This document shows positions 8,940 to 20,112 of a stretch of DNA of 64,000 nt, in pieces. The position numbers and the translations under genes are program-made. The stretch comes from Durusdinium trenchii (Eukaryota; Sar; Dinophyceae; Suessiales; Symbiodiniaceae): the NCBI GenBank assembly GCA_963970005.1, contig CAXAMN010025683.1, positions 308,159 to 372,158 of the forward strand, given 5' to 3'. The number at the start of each line of letters is the position of its first letter. Position 1 is the stretch's first letter. The notes beneath the pieces are model-generated. The model was given only the letters and a program-made list of their open reading frames with translations. It had not been told where the DNA came from and ran no database searches.

Positions 8940-10090
8940 CTTCTTGGATTTTGTGTCTCTCTCGCTGACACATCAGAACTCCGCTTCAGTTCCGGGTCGG
9001 CTGTGCTGATGATGTGCTGCCAGAAGACATAGGAATGATCTGGCCATCGTTGGCGTGAGGCCTGAGAGATGTTGTCCATGAAGTGGCATACATCCTTGAT
9101 AGCTTCTGTGCAGCTAGTGTCTTCATCAAGTGGAAGAAGGTAGTGGTTGGAATCAGTCAGAAGGACGCGGAACATGTGGAGCGAAGGCTTCTTGGATGAA
9201 GTGTCCCATGTAGTGAGGAGTCCATCACGGTTGTCAAACCAGTATGAATGCAAAGAGGCATGCGTTGCACACAAAGCTGGGTTGCCGACCAAAGCTGGGC
9301 ATCTGGAGCCGTCACCTCCGATCACATCTGCTGTGTAGCTTGCTTCAAGATGAGGAAAAGGTAAACGGAGGTGAACCTTGCTCAAAGCTTTGTCAGGGCA
9401 ACCACTGATGCCAGTGATGGTGGCTTCCGACTTGCTCCAAGAGACATGATCTGCCTTGTCCTTATAGCAGGTGTCCAGGAGGTCACGTAAGGTCTCACTG
9501 CCAATCAAGCCAGCTGCTGCTCCTGGCTCAATCGTTGTTGACCTTTCACTGAATGAAAGCAGCTTTGGTTGGTGTGCAAGAAGTGGTAAAGTTGAGCGCA
9601 CGTTTGGCTGGATCTGAGGACGGTGTATTGGATGTAGGTGCTGTAGCCGTCGAAGACTCTTCTCCTCCTGTGACCGTCTGAGCCAGGTGTTGGGATAGTC
9701 ATAGGCGACATCCGAGAAGAGGCCTTGCTTATATTTGCCTTTGCCAAAGCCTTTTCGATTCTTGCCAAAGCCTTTGCCTTTGCCGAAACTCTTGCCCTTG
9801 TTGTACTTGCCATAGGACTTGCCATAGCCCTTGTCTTTTCCTTTGGGATGCCATGGACGAGAAGATTTCCCATGGCTGTCAAAGCTTTTGCCTTTGCCTT
9901 TTGACTTGCCCGAAGCCATGTGCCATCGAGAACCAAAAACGAAGCAACCACCACTGCCATTCTTCAGCTTGAGGTCATGCCGACTCTGAAGGCAACGAAT
10001 CTCCAGACCAAGGGTTATCTTCTTCGTACCAGGTGTCCAGCTGGTCATAGTAGGAGTACTGATCTTCCCAAGCTGAGTATGGCCAGCCAT
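8909..10090 (-). CDS. Copia gag tail (Gly/Lys-rich) and protease-like region
   Basis: This 393-residue frame has a strongly basic low-complexity region at about 59-122 built from GKGK, FGKGKG and SYGK repeats, which would bind nucleic acid in place of a classical zinc knuckle. At residues 188-201 it reads EPGAAAGLIGSETL, matching the position and form of the retropepsin DTGA signature followed by the LIG/L pattern, but with Glu-Pro where Asp-Thr is usual. A Cys pair (CPALVGNPALC, 264-274) follows. The frame ends at 8909, just past the start of the next pol frame. A one-base frame change near 8957 separates them, since SARETQNP here corresponds to SERDTKSKK in the next frame. Loss of the protease Asp may mean decay or a divergent family. 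Confidence 0.7.
   Translation of the reverse strand: MAGHTQLGKISTPTMTSWTPGTKKITLGLEIRCLQSRHDLKLKNGSGGCFVFGSRWHMASGKSKGKGKSFDSHGKSSRPWHPKGKDKGYGKSYGKYNKGKSFGKGKGFGKNRKGFGKGKYKQGLFSDVAYDYPNTWLRRSQEEKSLRRLQHLHPIHRPQIQPNVRSTLPLLAHQPKLLSFSERSTTIEPGAAAGLIGSETLRDLLDTCYKDKADHVSWSKSEATITGISGCPDKALSKVHLRLPFPHLEASYTADVIGGDGSRCPALVGNPALCATHASLHSYWFDNRDGLLTTWDTSSKKPSLHMFRVLLTDSNHYLLPLDEDTSCTEAIKDVCHFMDNISQASRQRWPDHSYVFWQHIISTADPELKRSSDVSARETQNPRRCTSTFRRHQ
8977..9008 (-). promoter_or_regulatory. Internal copy of the polypurine-tract sequence (central PPT candidate)
   Basis: The 11 bases AACTCCGCTTC adjoining the 3' LTR (2543-2553) recur exactly at 8977-8987. The similarity continues imperfectly for about 30 bases (GTTCCGGG-TCGG here, GTTTCGGGCTCGG there). 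On the element sense strand both read GAAGCGGAGTT. Several LTR elements and lentiviruses use a second, central polypurine tract; this is a candidate by position and sequence only. Confidence 0.35.
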
Positions 10091-10961
10091 TCAAACCCTG
10101 GTAGAACGTCTGGTCGTGGTAGGAGTCAACATCATAGAACTCCTCATGAACGTCTCCGTACAGGTCGGTGGAGTTCACAGCTGGTTCACCTTGTCGTGCA
10201 TTCAGTCTCAAAGCCAAACGGCGGGCTTCTTGAAACCGCGACATGTCGCCGTGGATCTGGAGTTTCACGTCTTCGATGAAGCGGTTGCTGACCCATTCAG
10301 CTGTGTACTCTTGCAGCGACATGCGGCCTCTCTTGAGGTCGAAGAAGGCATCCAGGCTCGAAGTCGTGAGCTCTTGGTCCAAATGCTTCGCGAAGAGCAT
10401 GAGCAGAGGGCACGTGGTGCTGCAAGATGATGCTGGGATCTGTTCGATCCCTGACTTCATCCACTGAAAGGCGATCAAGAGCAGCGTCGCCATAGTCGAA
10501 GTTTCCATTTGGCCTCGGCAGCTTCAGGCTCTCATTGCCAGCTTTTGAGCCTGTCCTGACAAACGGCCTGCGATGAGGGGGCCAACAGCCTCGTCGGGTC
10601 CGTCATAGACCCGGTACCACAATTTCAACTTCTCCAGGTACAACTTGAGGGGGTAGTCCGGCAAGTTCGGAGCCCATCCTGGCGGAGTGTCACGACGGTA
10701 CTCCGACAGTGGGATGCCACTGCTTGGAGCTGAACCCGCAGCAGCCATGAAGGTGGACAACTCCTTCTTGGTGACCTGGATCAATGAGGCAAAGATCAAG
10801 TGAGTGTCCTCGAATTCAAGGGTCGGGTACTCTGCGGCGACAGAGGTGTTGTAAAGATCCCCGAACCAAGCCGCTGGGCCTATGGAAGGCCGGCCAGCGG
10901 AGAGCGCAGCGACCCAGCGGGCCAAAAGCAAAGTGGTGAGCTGAAGGAAGCTCGTCTTCAC
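9975..10961 (-). pseudogene. Copia gag capsid region, broken
   Basis: The first part (10961-10524) ends in PGWAPNLPDYPLKLYLEKLK and GRLSGQAQKLAMRA, the form of the gag N-terminal region in dinoflagellate copia-like elements. Protein-like text then moves to another frame (KLPRPNGNFDYGDAALDRLS, near 10523-10460) and returns to the first frame near 10400 (LDAFFDLKRGRMSLQEYTAEW), a capsid-like motif. The acidic aromatic tail (YEEDNPWSGDS) precedes a third shift into the Gly/Lys-rich frame near 10010. The intact protein would form the particle that packages element RNA. Family assignment rests on motif wording and position. Confidence 0.7.
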
Positions 10962-11079
10962 GAACCACCTGAAGCCTTGGCCCGCGGTCGTGGTGAGCAG
11001 CGCTGTGGCGGCGCAGGTAACCTAAGCAGTGGAGCCAGGGTCCACCAAGAGAGGGCAAATGACTCCACTCTCCCCGGAT

Positions 11080-11097
11080 GGCCTGGCTCCGCTACCA
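11080..11097 (-). promoter_or_regulatory. Primer-binding site, initiator-Met tRNA type
   Basis: Four bases inside the 5' LTR the minus strand reads TGGTAGCGGAGCCAGGCC. The start TGGTAGC-GAG resembles the site complementary to the 3' end of initiator methionine tRNA used by many copia elements. The match beyond the first ten bases is not strong. Confidence 0.6.
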
Positions 11098-11101
11098 AAC
11101 T

Positions 11102-11203
11102 TGTTTTGGACCGGCTCAAGGATCCTGCGGTATGTCAAGGGTCTGTACAAATGATCTCATACCTTAGTGCGCATGTGGAATCTCAGGTGAGTGCTGGATT
11201 TCA
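11102..11203 (-). repeat. Copia 5' LTR (102 bp)
   Basis: This is the partner of the repeat at 2445-2542, with the same TG...CA ends. It contains a 4-base insertion near 11188-11192 and two substitutions relative to the 3' copy. No TATA box is evident in so short a sequence. Confidence 0.85.
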
Positions 11204-11207
11204 AACT

Positions 11208-12950
11208 ATTATATATAGCTCACTTGAATCCGAGGTCTTGACAGGGACAACCTGCTGCAAGACCCCAGCACTTTCGCGAACAGGCTTCGAGAGCTACAGT
11301 ACCATGTTTCGACAATCGATTCAGGGCCTGCGTGTGCCAGTTCAGAAAACACACCGGGTGAAGAACAAACATCCGAAAACATGTCTTTCTCAAAACTGCC
11401 CAATCATTGCGCCATGTATGGCGCCAACGCATTTAAGCTGAAACTCGATCTCTAGTAAGCGTCGCCGTCCTACCATCTGTCCACAAAAAAAAGCTTATGG
11501 ACCACCATCCGACCATCTGTCTTCGCCTTTGCAAAACCATCTGCTTGGTCGCCAACGACCCTGCCGATACCCTGCCGGGATCCCTCGAAGGCTCCGCGGA
11601 CCGGAGAACCCGAACGAGGACCGCTGCTCGGTCGAATGCCACCGGCCACCGTTTGTTTCCGAGTACACTTTGACCAGGTCGCTCTTCTTGAGCTCTCCGC
11701 GGACCTTCAACAGGCCTGTCAGTAAGAACGGTGGCGGGCATCACCAGTCCAAGCAGGTCAAAAACAACAAACACACCAGGGTCATCCAATGGGTGTCCAA
11801 TAGACTACCTTGCCCTACTTACAGGTCTCCATTGGGCACCCGTTGGAAGTGCTAGGCACCAAGGAGTCGACCGGAGGAACGCAAAGAGCGCCTCTGGGAG
11901 GAACGGACTGGACCATTTGGACGAGCACAACGCACTTCTCGTGGAGACGTTGCGACAAACAGGAGTCCATGTTTGTCGCAGCAAAACCCAGCTTGGATGG
12001 TTTCATGGGGAACACACGGTAGGGGTAGTCTGGTGGTCTTTTGAAGCACCCTTTGGGCGGTGTGGGTGCACATATATACTCGGAAGAAAGGCTCTTCAGA
12101 ATGGCCAGGAGGACACACAATCAGAATGTGACGATCAGAGTAGCATGGATGGAAAGTGATGGAAGGAATCAAAGTCCCGGACCAAATGTCATTCTGACCC
12201 CAAGCAGAATCGGCTTTGGAACTAATTAATTAAGGTGAATGCACGCCAACATATTGTAAATACCTCTGGAGTCCAAGACTATTTTGAAACATGGTCTGAC
12301 CCGAAAAGGAACTTCCTTTACTTCAGGGAAGTGAACATAGTCTTTGGACTAGTCCAGGGTACAGTACAACTATATAGACCGTAAATTCCGCACTAACATG
12401 AGTACGTGTTTCTACATCCAAAGCTGAAGGAGGAAGTTCCATGTGCATCCATCACAGTGGGTCAAACAACCCAACTGGATTCTTATGAGACCAGAAAACC
12501 TGCGGAGGGTCCATTCCGAATCAACTCATTAAGTTCTCATGAAGTTCCAACTGGATCAAAACCAAAGCTTCATTGTTACTACAGGTGAAACAATTCCCAG
12601 TGAAACACTTCCCAAACCGCGCTCCGTTCACGCTCCAAGACCTATATGTGTCTTCAGACCCCAAACCTATGAGTCTATGAGGGTCCAAGGTTAAGGGTTG
12701 TCTTATGCCATTCCTGAGAGCTGGGCCACAACTACTGCCACATATCACCGGGCATCATTACTGCCACTAGTGCGAGAGCATCCTCGAGCTGGAAAGTACT
12801 ATAGAAGTCAAATGCTTCTTCCTCACGTCACCTCCAGCATCGTCTAAGCCAAACTGATGGTTCTTAGATACGGAAGGTGGACCGGTTATATATACAGTAG
12901 TCTATAACTGTCTCCTGCACTCTCAGAGTAGCTCACATCTCTTTGCTCGC
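11208..12950. other. Mostly non-coding; one GC-rich coding-like patch
   Basis: A patch at about 11730-11500 on the minus strand reads like protein (KVRGELKKSDLVKVYSETNG) but has no recognisable domain and could be a single exon. The rest shows mixed short frames on both strands. The motif TCCAATGGGTGTCCAATAG near 11786 has relatives near 11826 and 33530, so it is probably part of a dispersed repeat. Confidence 0.35.
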
Positions 12951-13285
12951 CTTGCACGAGTTCGGACACTCGAAGGGTGCCACTCCCATCGGCGTCGATG
13001 ACCTGCGCGGTCAGGTAGAGGTAAAAGCGTGCGACGTTGTGCTCGAACCGAGAGGGATCCAGGGATCCTCGAGCAACACACAGGGCACGGCATGGAGGGA
13101 TGCCGCCGAAAGAACGCGCAGCCTGGCGTGAACGGCGAAGCCTCGAAGAGGTTGGCCCGGTCCGGCGGAAGGTCGAGATCATCCATCAGCTCCTGGGAGA
13201 TAGATCCTTCCGATGTAGACTGCACATGCCGAAAGTGGTCAAAGTGTTCTTTACGTCTTTTGGGCGGCAGTCTAAGGCCTTGGCC
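12951..13285 (-). CDS. Candidate exon(s) with one EF-hand calcium-binding loop
   Basis: The minus strand contains DADGSGTLRVSEL, a canonical 12-residue EF-hand loop (Asp1, Asp3, Ser5, Gly6, Thr7, Glu12). It is preceded by the helix-like ARFYLYLTAQVI and followed by VQ. The downstream edge AAG|GCGAGC (12951) could be a GC-type 5' splice site of the kind tolerated in dinoflagellates. The upstream edge TATTTCAG|GG (13285) looks like a 3' splice site. Between them a second frame carries STSEGSISQELMDDLDLPPD, so a frame change or short intron near 13080 must be assumed. This suggests a fragment of a calcium-regulated protein; the family cannot be named from so little. Confidence 0.4.
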
Positions 13286-13299
13286 CTGAAATACTACAC

Positions 13300-16200
13300 A
13301 TGGTTCAAAGCAACAGGTTGTGCAACTATTGGCAATTATGCAATCGACACTGCAATCGACATGATTGATGCTTGGATGGCCCGAGACTTTGGTTTTCTCT
13401 TGTGGGTGATGTGATGACAAAGGAAGGGTTATATCAAGTTACATCTCAGATGTGAGAAAGGGATGAACAGAGGTATCAAGAACGCTCAAAAAGTCGTCCC
13501 TCTCCGACTCCGGAACATCTTCATCAAAGGTTCACCCAGCAGCACACGGCCCAGGGGTGAATAGCATTTATACTGACTTGCGGAGCATTCTTCAGAAACA
13601 TGGTATAGAATGGGTGGCAAGAGATAAAATCTCAAATGCCCAGCCACATGCAGCAGTAGAAAGAGATCACTTGAGGGACGGGCAAACAAAAACATTTCCC
13701 TCTCTCTCTATATATAAATATAGATATAAATGCGAGAACACTATCCAATTGCAACATCCTTAGATGCCTAAAACATACAAATCCAGTGGGGGTTATCTTC
13801 TCTATCTTAGTTCTGTGTTGTTAGAGTGTTGTTCAATGAATGTAAATTCGGGCAACATATCTTTTTCGCAAGCCAATTCACTGAATCGTTTTTGCCAGGC
13901 CAAAACCCATTATACTGCGGGGACATACGACGTAGACTCTCACTTTTCAAGACTCGGCCTGATTTGGGAACAAAGACAGGGCAAACCACAAAGGGACAAA
14001 AGGGGGAACTCTTAAAAACACCAACTGTATTTTTATATTTTGTACGCCCTTTAAATTGATGTTGTACATATGTTTATCGTCTCTTTTCTATCAGTGGATG
14101 CAAAGAGTGACAAGTGCGAACGCAAATGTTTTTTTGGTAAACATTTTTCTAAAATATTTACTGCCAAAGGGTTCCAGGACAATGTCATGTTTGACAAACA
14201 AATCCGCAAACTGTGTTTCTCAGAGATCCAACATGTGTCAAAGGTGGGTTCGAGAAAAAGGAAACGAAAACTGACAGAGATCTTGTAATCACCACTATAA
14301 TCACAGATTTTGTCTGATTATATCACCCATCATGTTCCAATCAACAAGTTCGTCAACCGCATCACCCATCAGCCCATCTGCTCCTGCACGCCATGGTCTT
14401 GAATCACTAGCAGGAACAGCTCCTCGCCACTGTCGCAATGGTTTGTCCCTGGATTGGTGCTAAACACTATTGAAAACTGCTCTGTCTTTCTCAAAGCCAA
14501 ACTTCCACTTCCATGTCAGTGAGTCTGAGGGTGCCGGGAATTAATGCGGACGATCCACTGCAGGAACTCGAGTTGGAGACTCCAGGGCAGAAACTGTTCG
14601 GCTTGAAAAACCACCCTATACAGTGTGTGGATCCGAACGCGGTGCTCTTCCCAGTGAATACTTCAAGATATCCTTCAAGGCTTTCATTGTAGTGACAGTT
14701 ATACTTATGTCGAGAGATCCCCACCGTGGCATTTCAAACAATTAACTGCACTGTGTCCAGACCTGCATTACTCATCTACAACAAAAGGTCGCTGACATTT
14801 TTGCAGTTGAGTTTCTCCATTGAACGTGTGAGGTGTCTAAACATGCTTTAACCAACACGCCCAAACAAAAACATGCATGTCGGCAAGAGTGGAAAGCTAC
14901 AGCTAAATGTCCTCTTTGCCAGATATGCTAGCGTGCTGTGCAGACATGGCAGACTCAGCAGACTCAAAATGAATTAGGCACAAAACGTGCCGGGGAACGC
15001 CAACTGGCAGGTTCCAAGACCACATGCGCAAACATGTCGGCTGACCACCTCAAAAGTGCCGATGTCTTGACAAAAAATGTTTCTGTATACGTGGCACAAA
15101 CATGCCGAGCAAACCTTTGCAGTGTGTCTCTGTGCTGGTGGATTGGTGAAAGCCAATATGTATATCATGTTTGGTAACAACTTGCTGCGATAAGATGCAT
15201 TCCAAGTCCGCGCACATGTTCTCACAAGCGCAGGCCAAAAATCAGTTCACCAGAGCTTGGACTAAGGAGTTTCGATTTGAATCCTGCACATCCAAGGTCG
15301 AATCGCCGTTTTTCTGCAACGCTTATCCTGCTTCACCGCAGGCTTTCATGCAGAACCGGACGCCGACGACGCAACACCGCCCCACACAAGGCGGTTTTGG
15401 CCACAGTCCGTAGGCTTAGGCAGCAGTCTGTTGATGCATCACAGACAGGCCAGGATTGCTTTAGCTTCCAACTTGTCAGTCAGGTGGACACATGCACAAG
15501 AGATTCTTTGTGAAGCCCAGCAACATTAGATTCGCAAGTCGAGTAGGACACCGTGCAGTACGCGGCTCGCAGCATGCCATACAAGAGGGGGAGTTGCCAG
15601 CAAAGCACGTCGATATTCTCTGTCCCATCTCCAGTCTTCAGTTCAAGTCTTTATTCGGCATGCACCAGCATCTTCGCATCGGCTTCGTCAGTCGGAGTCA
15701 TTTCACAACTTTTTCCCATGCCGCCCTTTGAGCAACTTCACCCAAGTACTCTTCGCATCTCTTCGCCATGTATTCTAAGCTGTTCGGGTCCGTGTGTGCC
15801 CAAACTGAGCTGGCGCTCCGTATAGTGTTCGGGTCTGTGCGTGCCCACACTGTGAAATGAGGATGCGGATGAGGATGCGGCGGTCGGAGTTGCACCTTTC
15901 ATAAATCTAAAGACCCTCACCTGGCAGTCGGGAAAACCTTGTCATTTCCATGGAGCACGGGCCCTCTACTGCCTTCTACCTAGGCCATGTTCCTCTACAA
16001 AATGAATGTCAAAAATCCTTCACCCAATATTGCTCGGCTCCTTGGAGATCTCCAGCCTTCCATGCATTACCTGTGCGACATGGCCAGTTGGTCACATGGA
16101 GCTTTCCCAGCCCACCAATGGCCACCAGCACTAGGCCGGAAGAACCTTGTTCTTTGTTCATAAGCACCTGGCACTTGCGACCTGGTGTATAAGAACCTTC

Positions 16201-18190
16201 AGCAGATAGGTGCTGGGTATCTGCAGTAGGAATCTTTTTCTACACCGGCTTGTTACTTTTGGCTACAACATGGTGCAACGAGGATTGGCTGATCCCAACA
16301 TGCTCAATCCGAAACTTGGCCCCATTGAGAGAGGTCCAATCGGGTCAAGAGACGGCCATCACATGATAGGGGGTATTTCCTTTGAGCCGCTTTTGGATGA
16401 CATCTATCAGCTTTTATGTCATGCTTTTTGAATCTTTTTGACATACGGCGAGCTTCGCTTGATTGTATCAATGTGTGAAGATTTCAATCAAACTTGGGAG
16501 GTATTGGATCGATTCTCCTAATCTCAGACCTTTCCAAACCTTTTGGAGCCCTATACCCAGTCCCTCTATGGGACCTCGCCCGGTCCGCCTGATCTGTGAA
16601 GTGTGAGGAGGCCGGGGTCAGGTCCAACATCGAGGCCTTGGACGCGTTTCACCGAACCAAAACCTCCAGGGACATCGTTTCGACCATTCCGTTAGATGCC
16701 ACCCGTTTGACCACCCTACTTTCGTCGCACCAATGAGGCGAGCCGGACTTCGAGCGGTCGGAATTCCGGTCTTTGAATGCCGAGAGCGGAGCATCGAGGG
16801 AGCAACAAAAAATATTGCATTTTGTTTCTGTACATATGAATGTATATTATTATATGTATGTTATTATCAACATATATATATATATAAACAAGTATATCAA
16901 AGAATCTCTCACATGTTTGCGTTATATACATATATATATATAGTATAGATTATTCATGCAGGACTGTCGTCCAGGGTCACCTGTCCAGATCCATTCCAAC
17001 CGGAGTAAGGAACAGTCTCGAAAGCCATCAGGGTGCAACCAAGCTGATCGAACATGCAAACCACCACGGGTGCACTTCAGTTGAGTTCTCCATCTCAAGT
17101 CTCAGTCCTTTTGAGGCCTTGTGGCATTTGGAGGCGAACCTGACCCATGAGCCCATCAAGAGCCCATGACTGAGCCCATGAGGATTCATATCTTTCAAAC
17201 GTACGTCAAGCTGCCTACCTTGACGTCACGTCAAGGGCCTACACCCAGCTGGCCGAAGGCGTGTTCTCAAAAAAAAGAACATCCATACCCAAATGCTATA
17301 TATGTGATATATGCTATATAATATAGATATGATATATGCCGATATTTGTACATTGGGGCGGTTTAGGGGGGTCAATGTAGGCATATATAATATATATATA
17401 TACATACAGTTATTAATATATGTTGCAGTCCAGGGATGGGTAGCATCGATTTCGTCACAGAACTGCGATAAAAGACAACGTCAGTTCAAATGTTCGAGGA
17501 TCATCTCAGGAAACTCTGGGGCAAACGTGTCTCTAACAAAGCCTCAGGTTTGCTTGAGGAACCGGGAAATAATCAACACACCAAAGAGGATTTACCCACA
17601 ACACCTATATAATCGTAAATTTAAGACCTCCGTCGGCCTCTTGATTTGGTCTTTCTGTTGTGTTAACAAAGCAATTTCACAAATCGCCCCAATTGATCAA
17701 AACCATGAACCTTGAGGACTGAAGAAACGAAAGAAAGAACGACAAAGAAAGAAAGTGCCAGTGAACATGTCGTCCGTGCTGTCCAAGGGACTGAACTCTG
17801 AAAGGGATCATGATTGGCCTGGAAGGCCTTCTCGGCTGCTGCGAACTTCTTCAGGAGCTCTCCTTAGAGTAAGATCGAAAGAAGAAACACACAAGCAGAA
17901 ACGCGAACAAACACTAAGGCTCACCAAGGGCACTCAACAAAAACGGCATGTTTGTAGTCAGAATGCGTACCTGGGATGGGACTTCTTCTGAACAACTTCA
18001 GGATGCGATTTTCGAGAAAGCGACCCGATGGACTCCGGGTACACCATGCCATGGTAGACCAACAATCACTTCAGGTCATAGCAATATATTGACTGCCTGA
18101 ACTCCGTAGCCAGGGTCGGACCCTCCGGCTGAAAAGCTTCTCCTTTCGACTGCCCGGATTCTTAGGGTGATGCATTTGATGGGAGATTGA
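13300..18190. other. Non-coding stretch with AT microsatellites
   Basis: No credible gene seen. AT-rich simple repeats lie near 16835-16945 and 17296-17405. A 27-bp imperfect direct repeat (GTTCGGGTC-GTG-GTGCCCA) sits at about 15782 and 15828. Short open frames are unsupported. Confidence 0.5.
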
Positions 18191-18200
18191 GACTGGCAAG

Positions 18201-18234
18201 AGGTGTCTATAGGTTCAAGTTCCTATAGACACCT
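18201..18234. repeat. Perfect 13-bp inverted repeat (hairpin)
   Basis: Arms AGGTGTCTATAGG and CCTATAGACACCT flank the 8-base loop TTCAAGTT. There is no T-run after it that would suggest a terminator. Function unknown. Confidence 0.9.
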
Positions 18235-18239
18235 ATTGG

Positions 18240-20110
18240 GTCAGTTTTCGTTCCCCTATGTTCGGTGTCAAATTGAGGACCAGCGGGTGGAGGCAAGATG
18301 AAACGTTTGGGAGAGTCCCGCTGTTCTTGACACCAACTTGCTTGAGCAGCCATCAAAACTTATTTGTAAAGATTTGGTTGCACATCCACTTGCGCAACGT
18401 TGCTACGCTTATTCGCCCCAGGTTTCAGCTCACGCGACACAAAGGACCTCTTTGAAGCTTACACCGCCTTAGCAGCGACAGCTTACGCACAGTCGCACAG
18501 TCAGGTTGTGTTTAACGTATAGAAGTCAGCCTCTCAGAACTGCGCACATGATTTCCGACTTTGCTTAGTCAACATGAGTTCTCAAAAATGTGCTTACGTG
18601 ATCAACCAAGGTTCTGCCCCTTGCCTATCTGCTTGTTCTTTCGTTCCTCAGTCCATCTATACCGCCCCGAAAATCAAAACAACATGACCCCACGACGAAA
18701 AAGAAACGGTCCGCGCCGTGGACCAGTCGTCCTCCGCCCTCTCCGAGCGTCTCGCGGTGCGTGCGATGCGCAGCGATTCGCGCGCGTGTTGCTCGACGCT
18801 CGTGGCCTCTCTCTCCTGGAGACCGGACGGTGGGGGATCGTCCGGAGAGGCCAAAGGTCTGGACCTGTACGGCCAAAAGGTCCGCACTCGGTCACTTGGG
18901 ATCGCAGTTTTGGGCATGTCTGGGCCGTGGCGACATCTGGAATACAACGACAATATATATATATATATGATTGTTATTATTATTGTTGTCATTATTACTA
19001 CTATTATTATTACAATAAGTATAGCAGTATAGTCTGTTCTTTTTATAATGGCAACTGGCAACTGATATGGCATCAACACAACAGGAGACCCTTCCAAGCC
19101 AACAAAACATTTGACATTCCATGAAATACCCAAACACTCCATGTTGAATATTTCTAGGATTGTTCTAGGGCTATTTGGGTCTTGTGGAAAGAAAGGCAGG
19201 GAGAAGGTCCAATCCCTTTCAACGAATGAAACAAAACTTGAGGATGCCGTTCGTCTCATGGTGAAAGGATCCACAATACTACTCACTTATGGCTGCAGGT
19301 GTTGCATTTAGTAAAGATGCATGCCTGTTATAAAATGATCTGCCCAGGCAAAATCTGGCTACTAGTAAATGCAGGTTCCAAACACATGTATGAAATGCAC
19401 AAGCCATCAACATCCATGAGAGAGAAAATCGGGTTCATTTACGGGCCACTCAGCGCCACCCGAGTGATTTTTACAAAATGCCCTATCCCCTATCCACACT
19501 ACTATATGCATGGACATCTTATCACAACCTGATTTCTTATTTAGAATGACTCTGCCAGGGCCAGGTTCCCATACATCGTTTAGTCTTCTTTACAAAATGA
19601 CCTAACCGTGTTTTTCTATGACGTCTATTTCTGAATTCTCTATATCCCCTCCATGCATCTCCATGCTTTATCGAATGCTTTCTCACAGGCCTATAATTGC
19701 ACTAGGGTCCCCTTTTTAGCTCTTAAGAGATGGGAGGGACCTCGGTAGGCCATGTTGTAAGGTCAAAGGATCAGCATGTCATAAGTTATAAGGACATATG
19801 TAAGGTGGATGTGAAAGGATGGTGTGCCTTGTGCCGTCGTTGGTATTGCTTCTCACGCCTCTTAGTTCCGTCCCTGGAATCGTCGTTGTCACAAAGTTGA
19901 TTGTATTATTGCTGAGCCGATGAAAATTGTAAAGGGAGTGGGTGAAACCTAGCAAAACCATACACCCATCAAGGATGGGAGAGCGGCTCTAGATTCCTCG
20001 CGTGCTATAAACACCTGATGATTGCTTCAGCACAATCCTGCTAATGTATGTACATATGCCCAAAGTTGCCGAACAAAAATCTGATGCCCACTGGAGTGCC
20101 AGGGATCTAA
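18240..20110. other. Non-coding stretch, one GC-rich patch and a TTA microsatellite
   Basis: A GC-rich patch at about 18680-18880 is open in several frames on both strands, so coding strand and frame cannot be decided. An AT/TTA simple repeat lies at 18953-19015. Nothing else is recognisable. Confidence 0.4.
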
Positions 20111-20112
20111 TT

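Larger units (their letters stand above)
2445..11203 (-). mobile_element. Ty1/copia-type LTR retrotransposon, defective
   Basis: A complete LTR-to-LTR unit lies on the minus strand: 5' LTR 11102-11203, primer-binding site, gag, basic region, protease-like motif, methyltransferase-like domain, integrase, reverse transcriptase, RNase H, extra C-terminal domain, purine-rich stretch, 3' LTR 2445-2542. Integrase placed before reverse transcriptase is the Ty1/copia order. The coding part is interrupted by at least eight frame changes or stops (near 10526, 10400, 10010, 8957, 5530, 5250, 5187, 4580, 3923, 3800, 3528 and 3230), so it cannot make a full polyprotein. The five bases outside the LTRs (AGACT on the left, AACTA on the right) do not match, so I see no target-site duplication. 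Confidence 0.9.

Noticed and set aside
2440-11208. Target-site duplication for the copia element
   Set aside because: The flanking five bases differ (AGACT versus AACTA).
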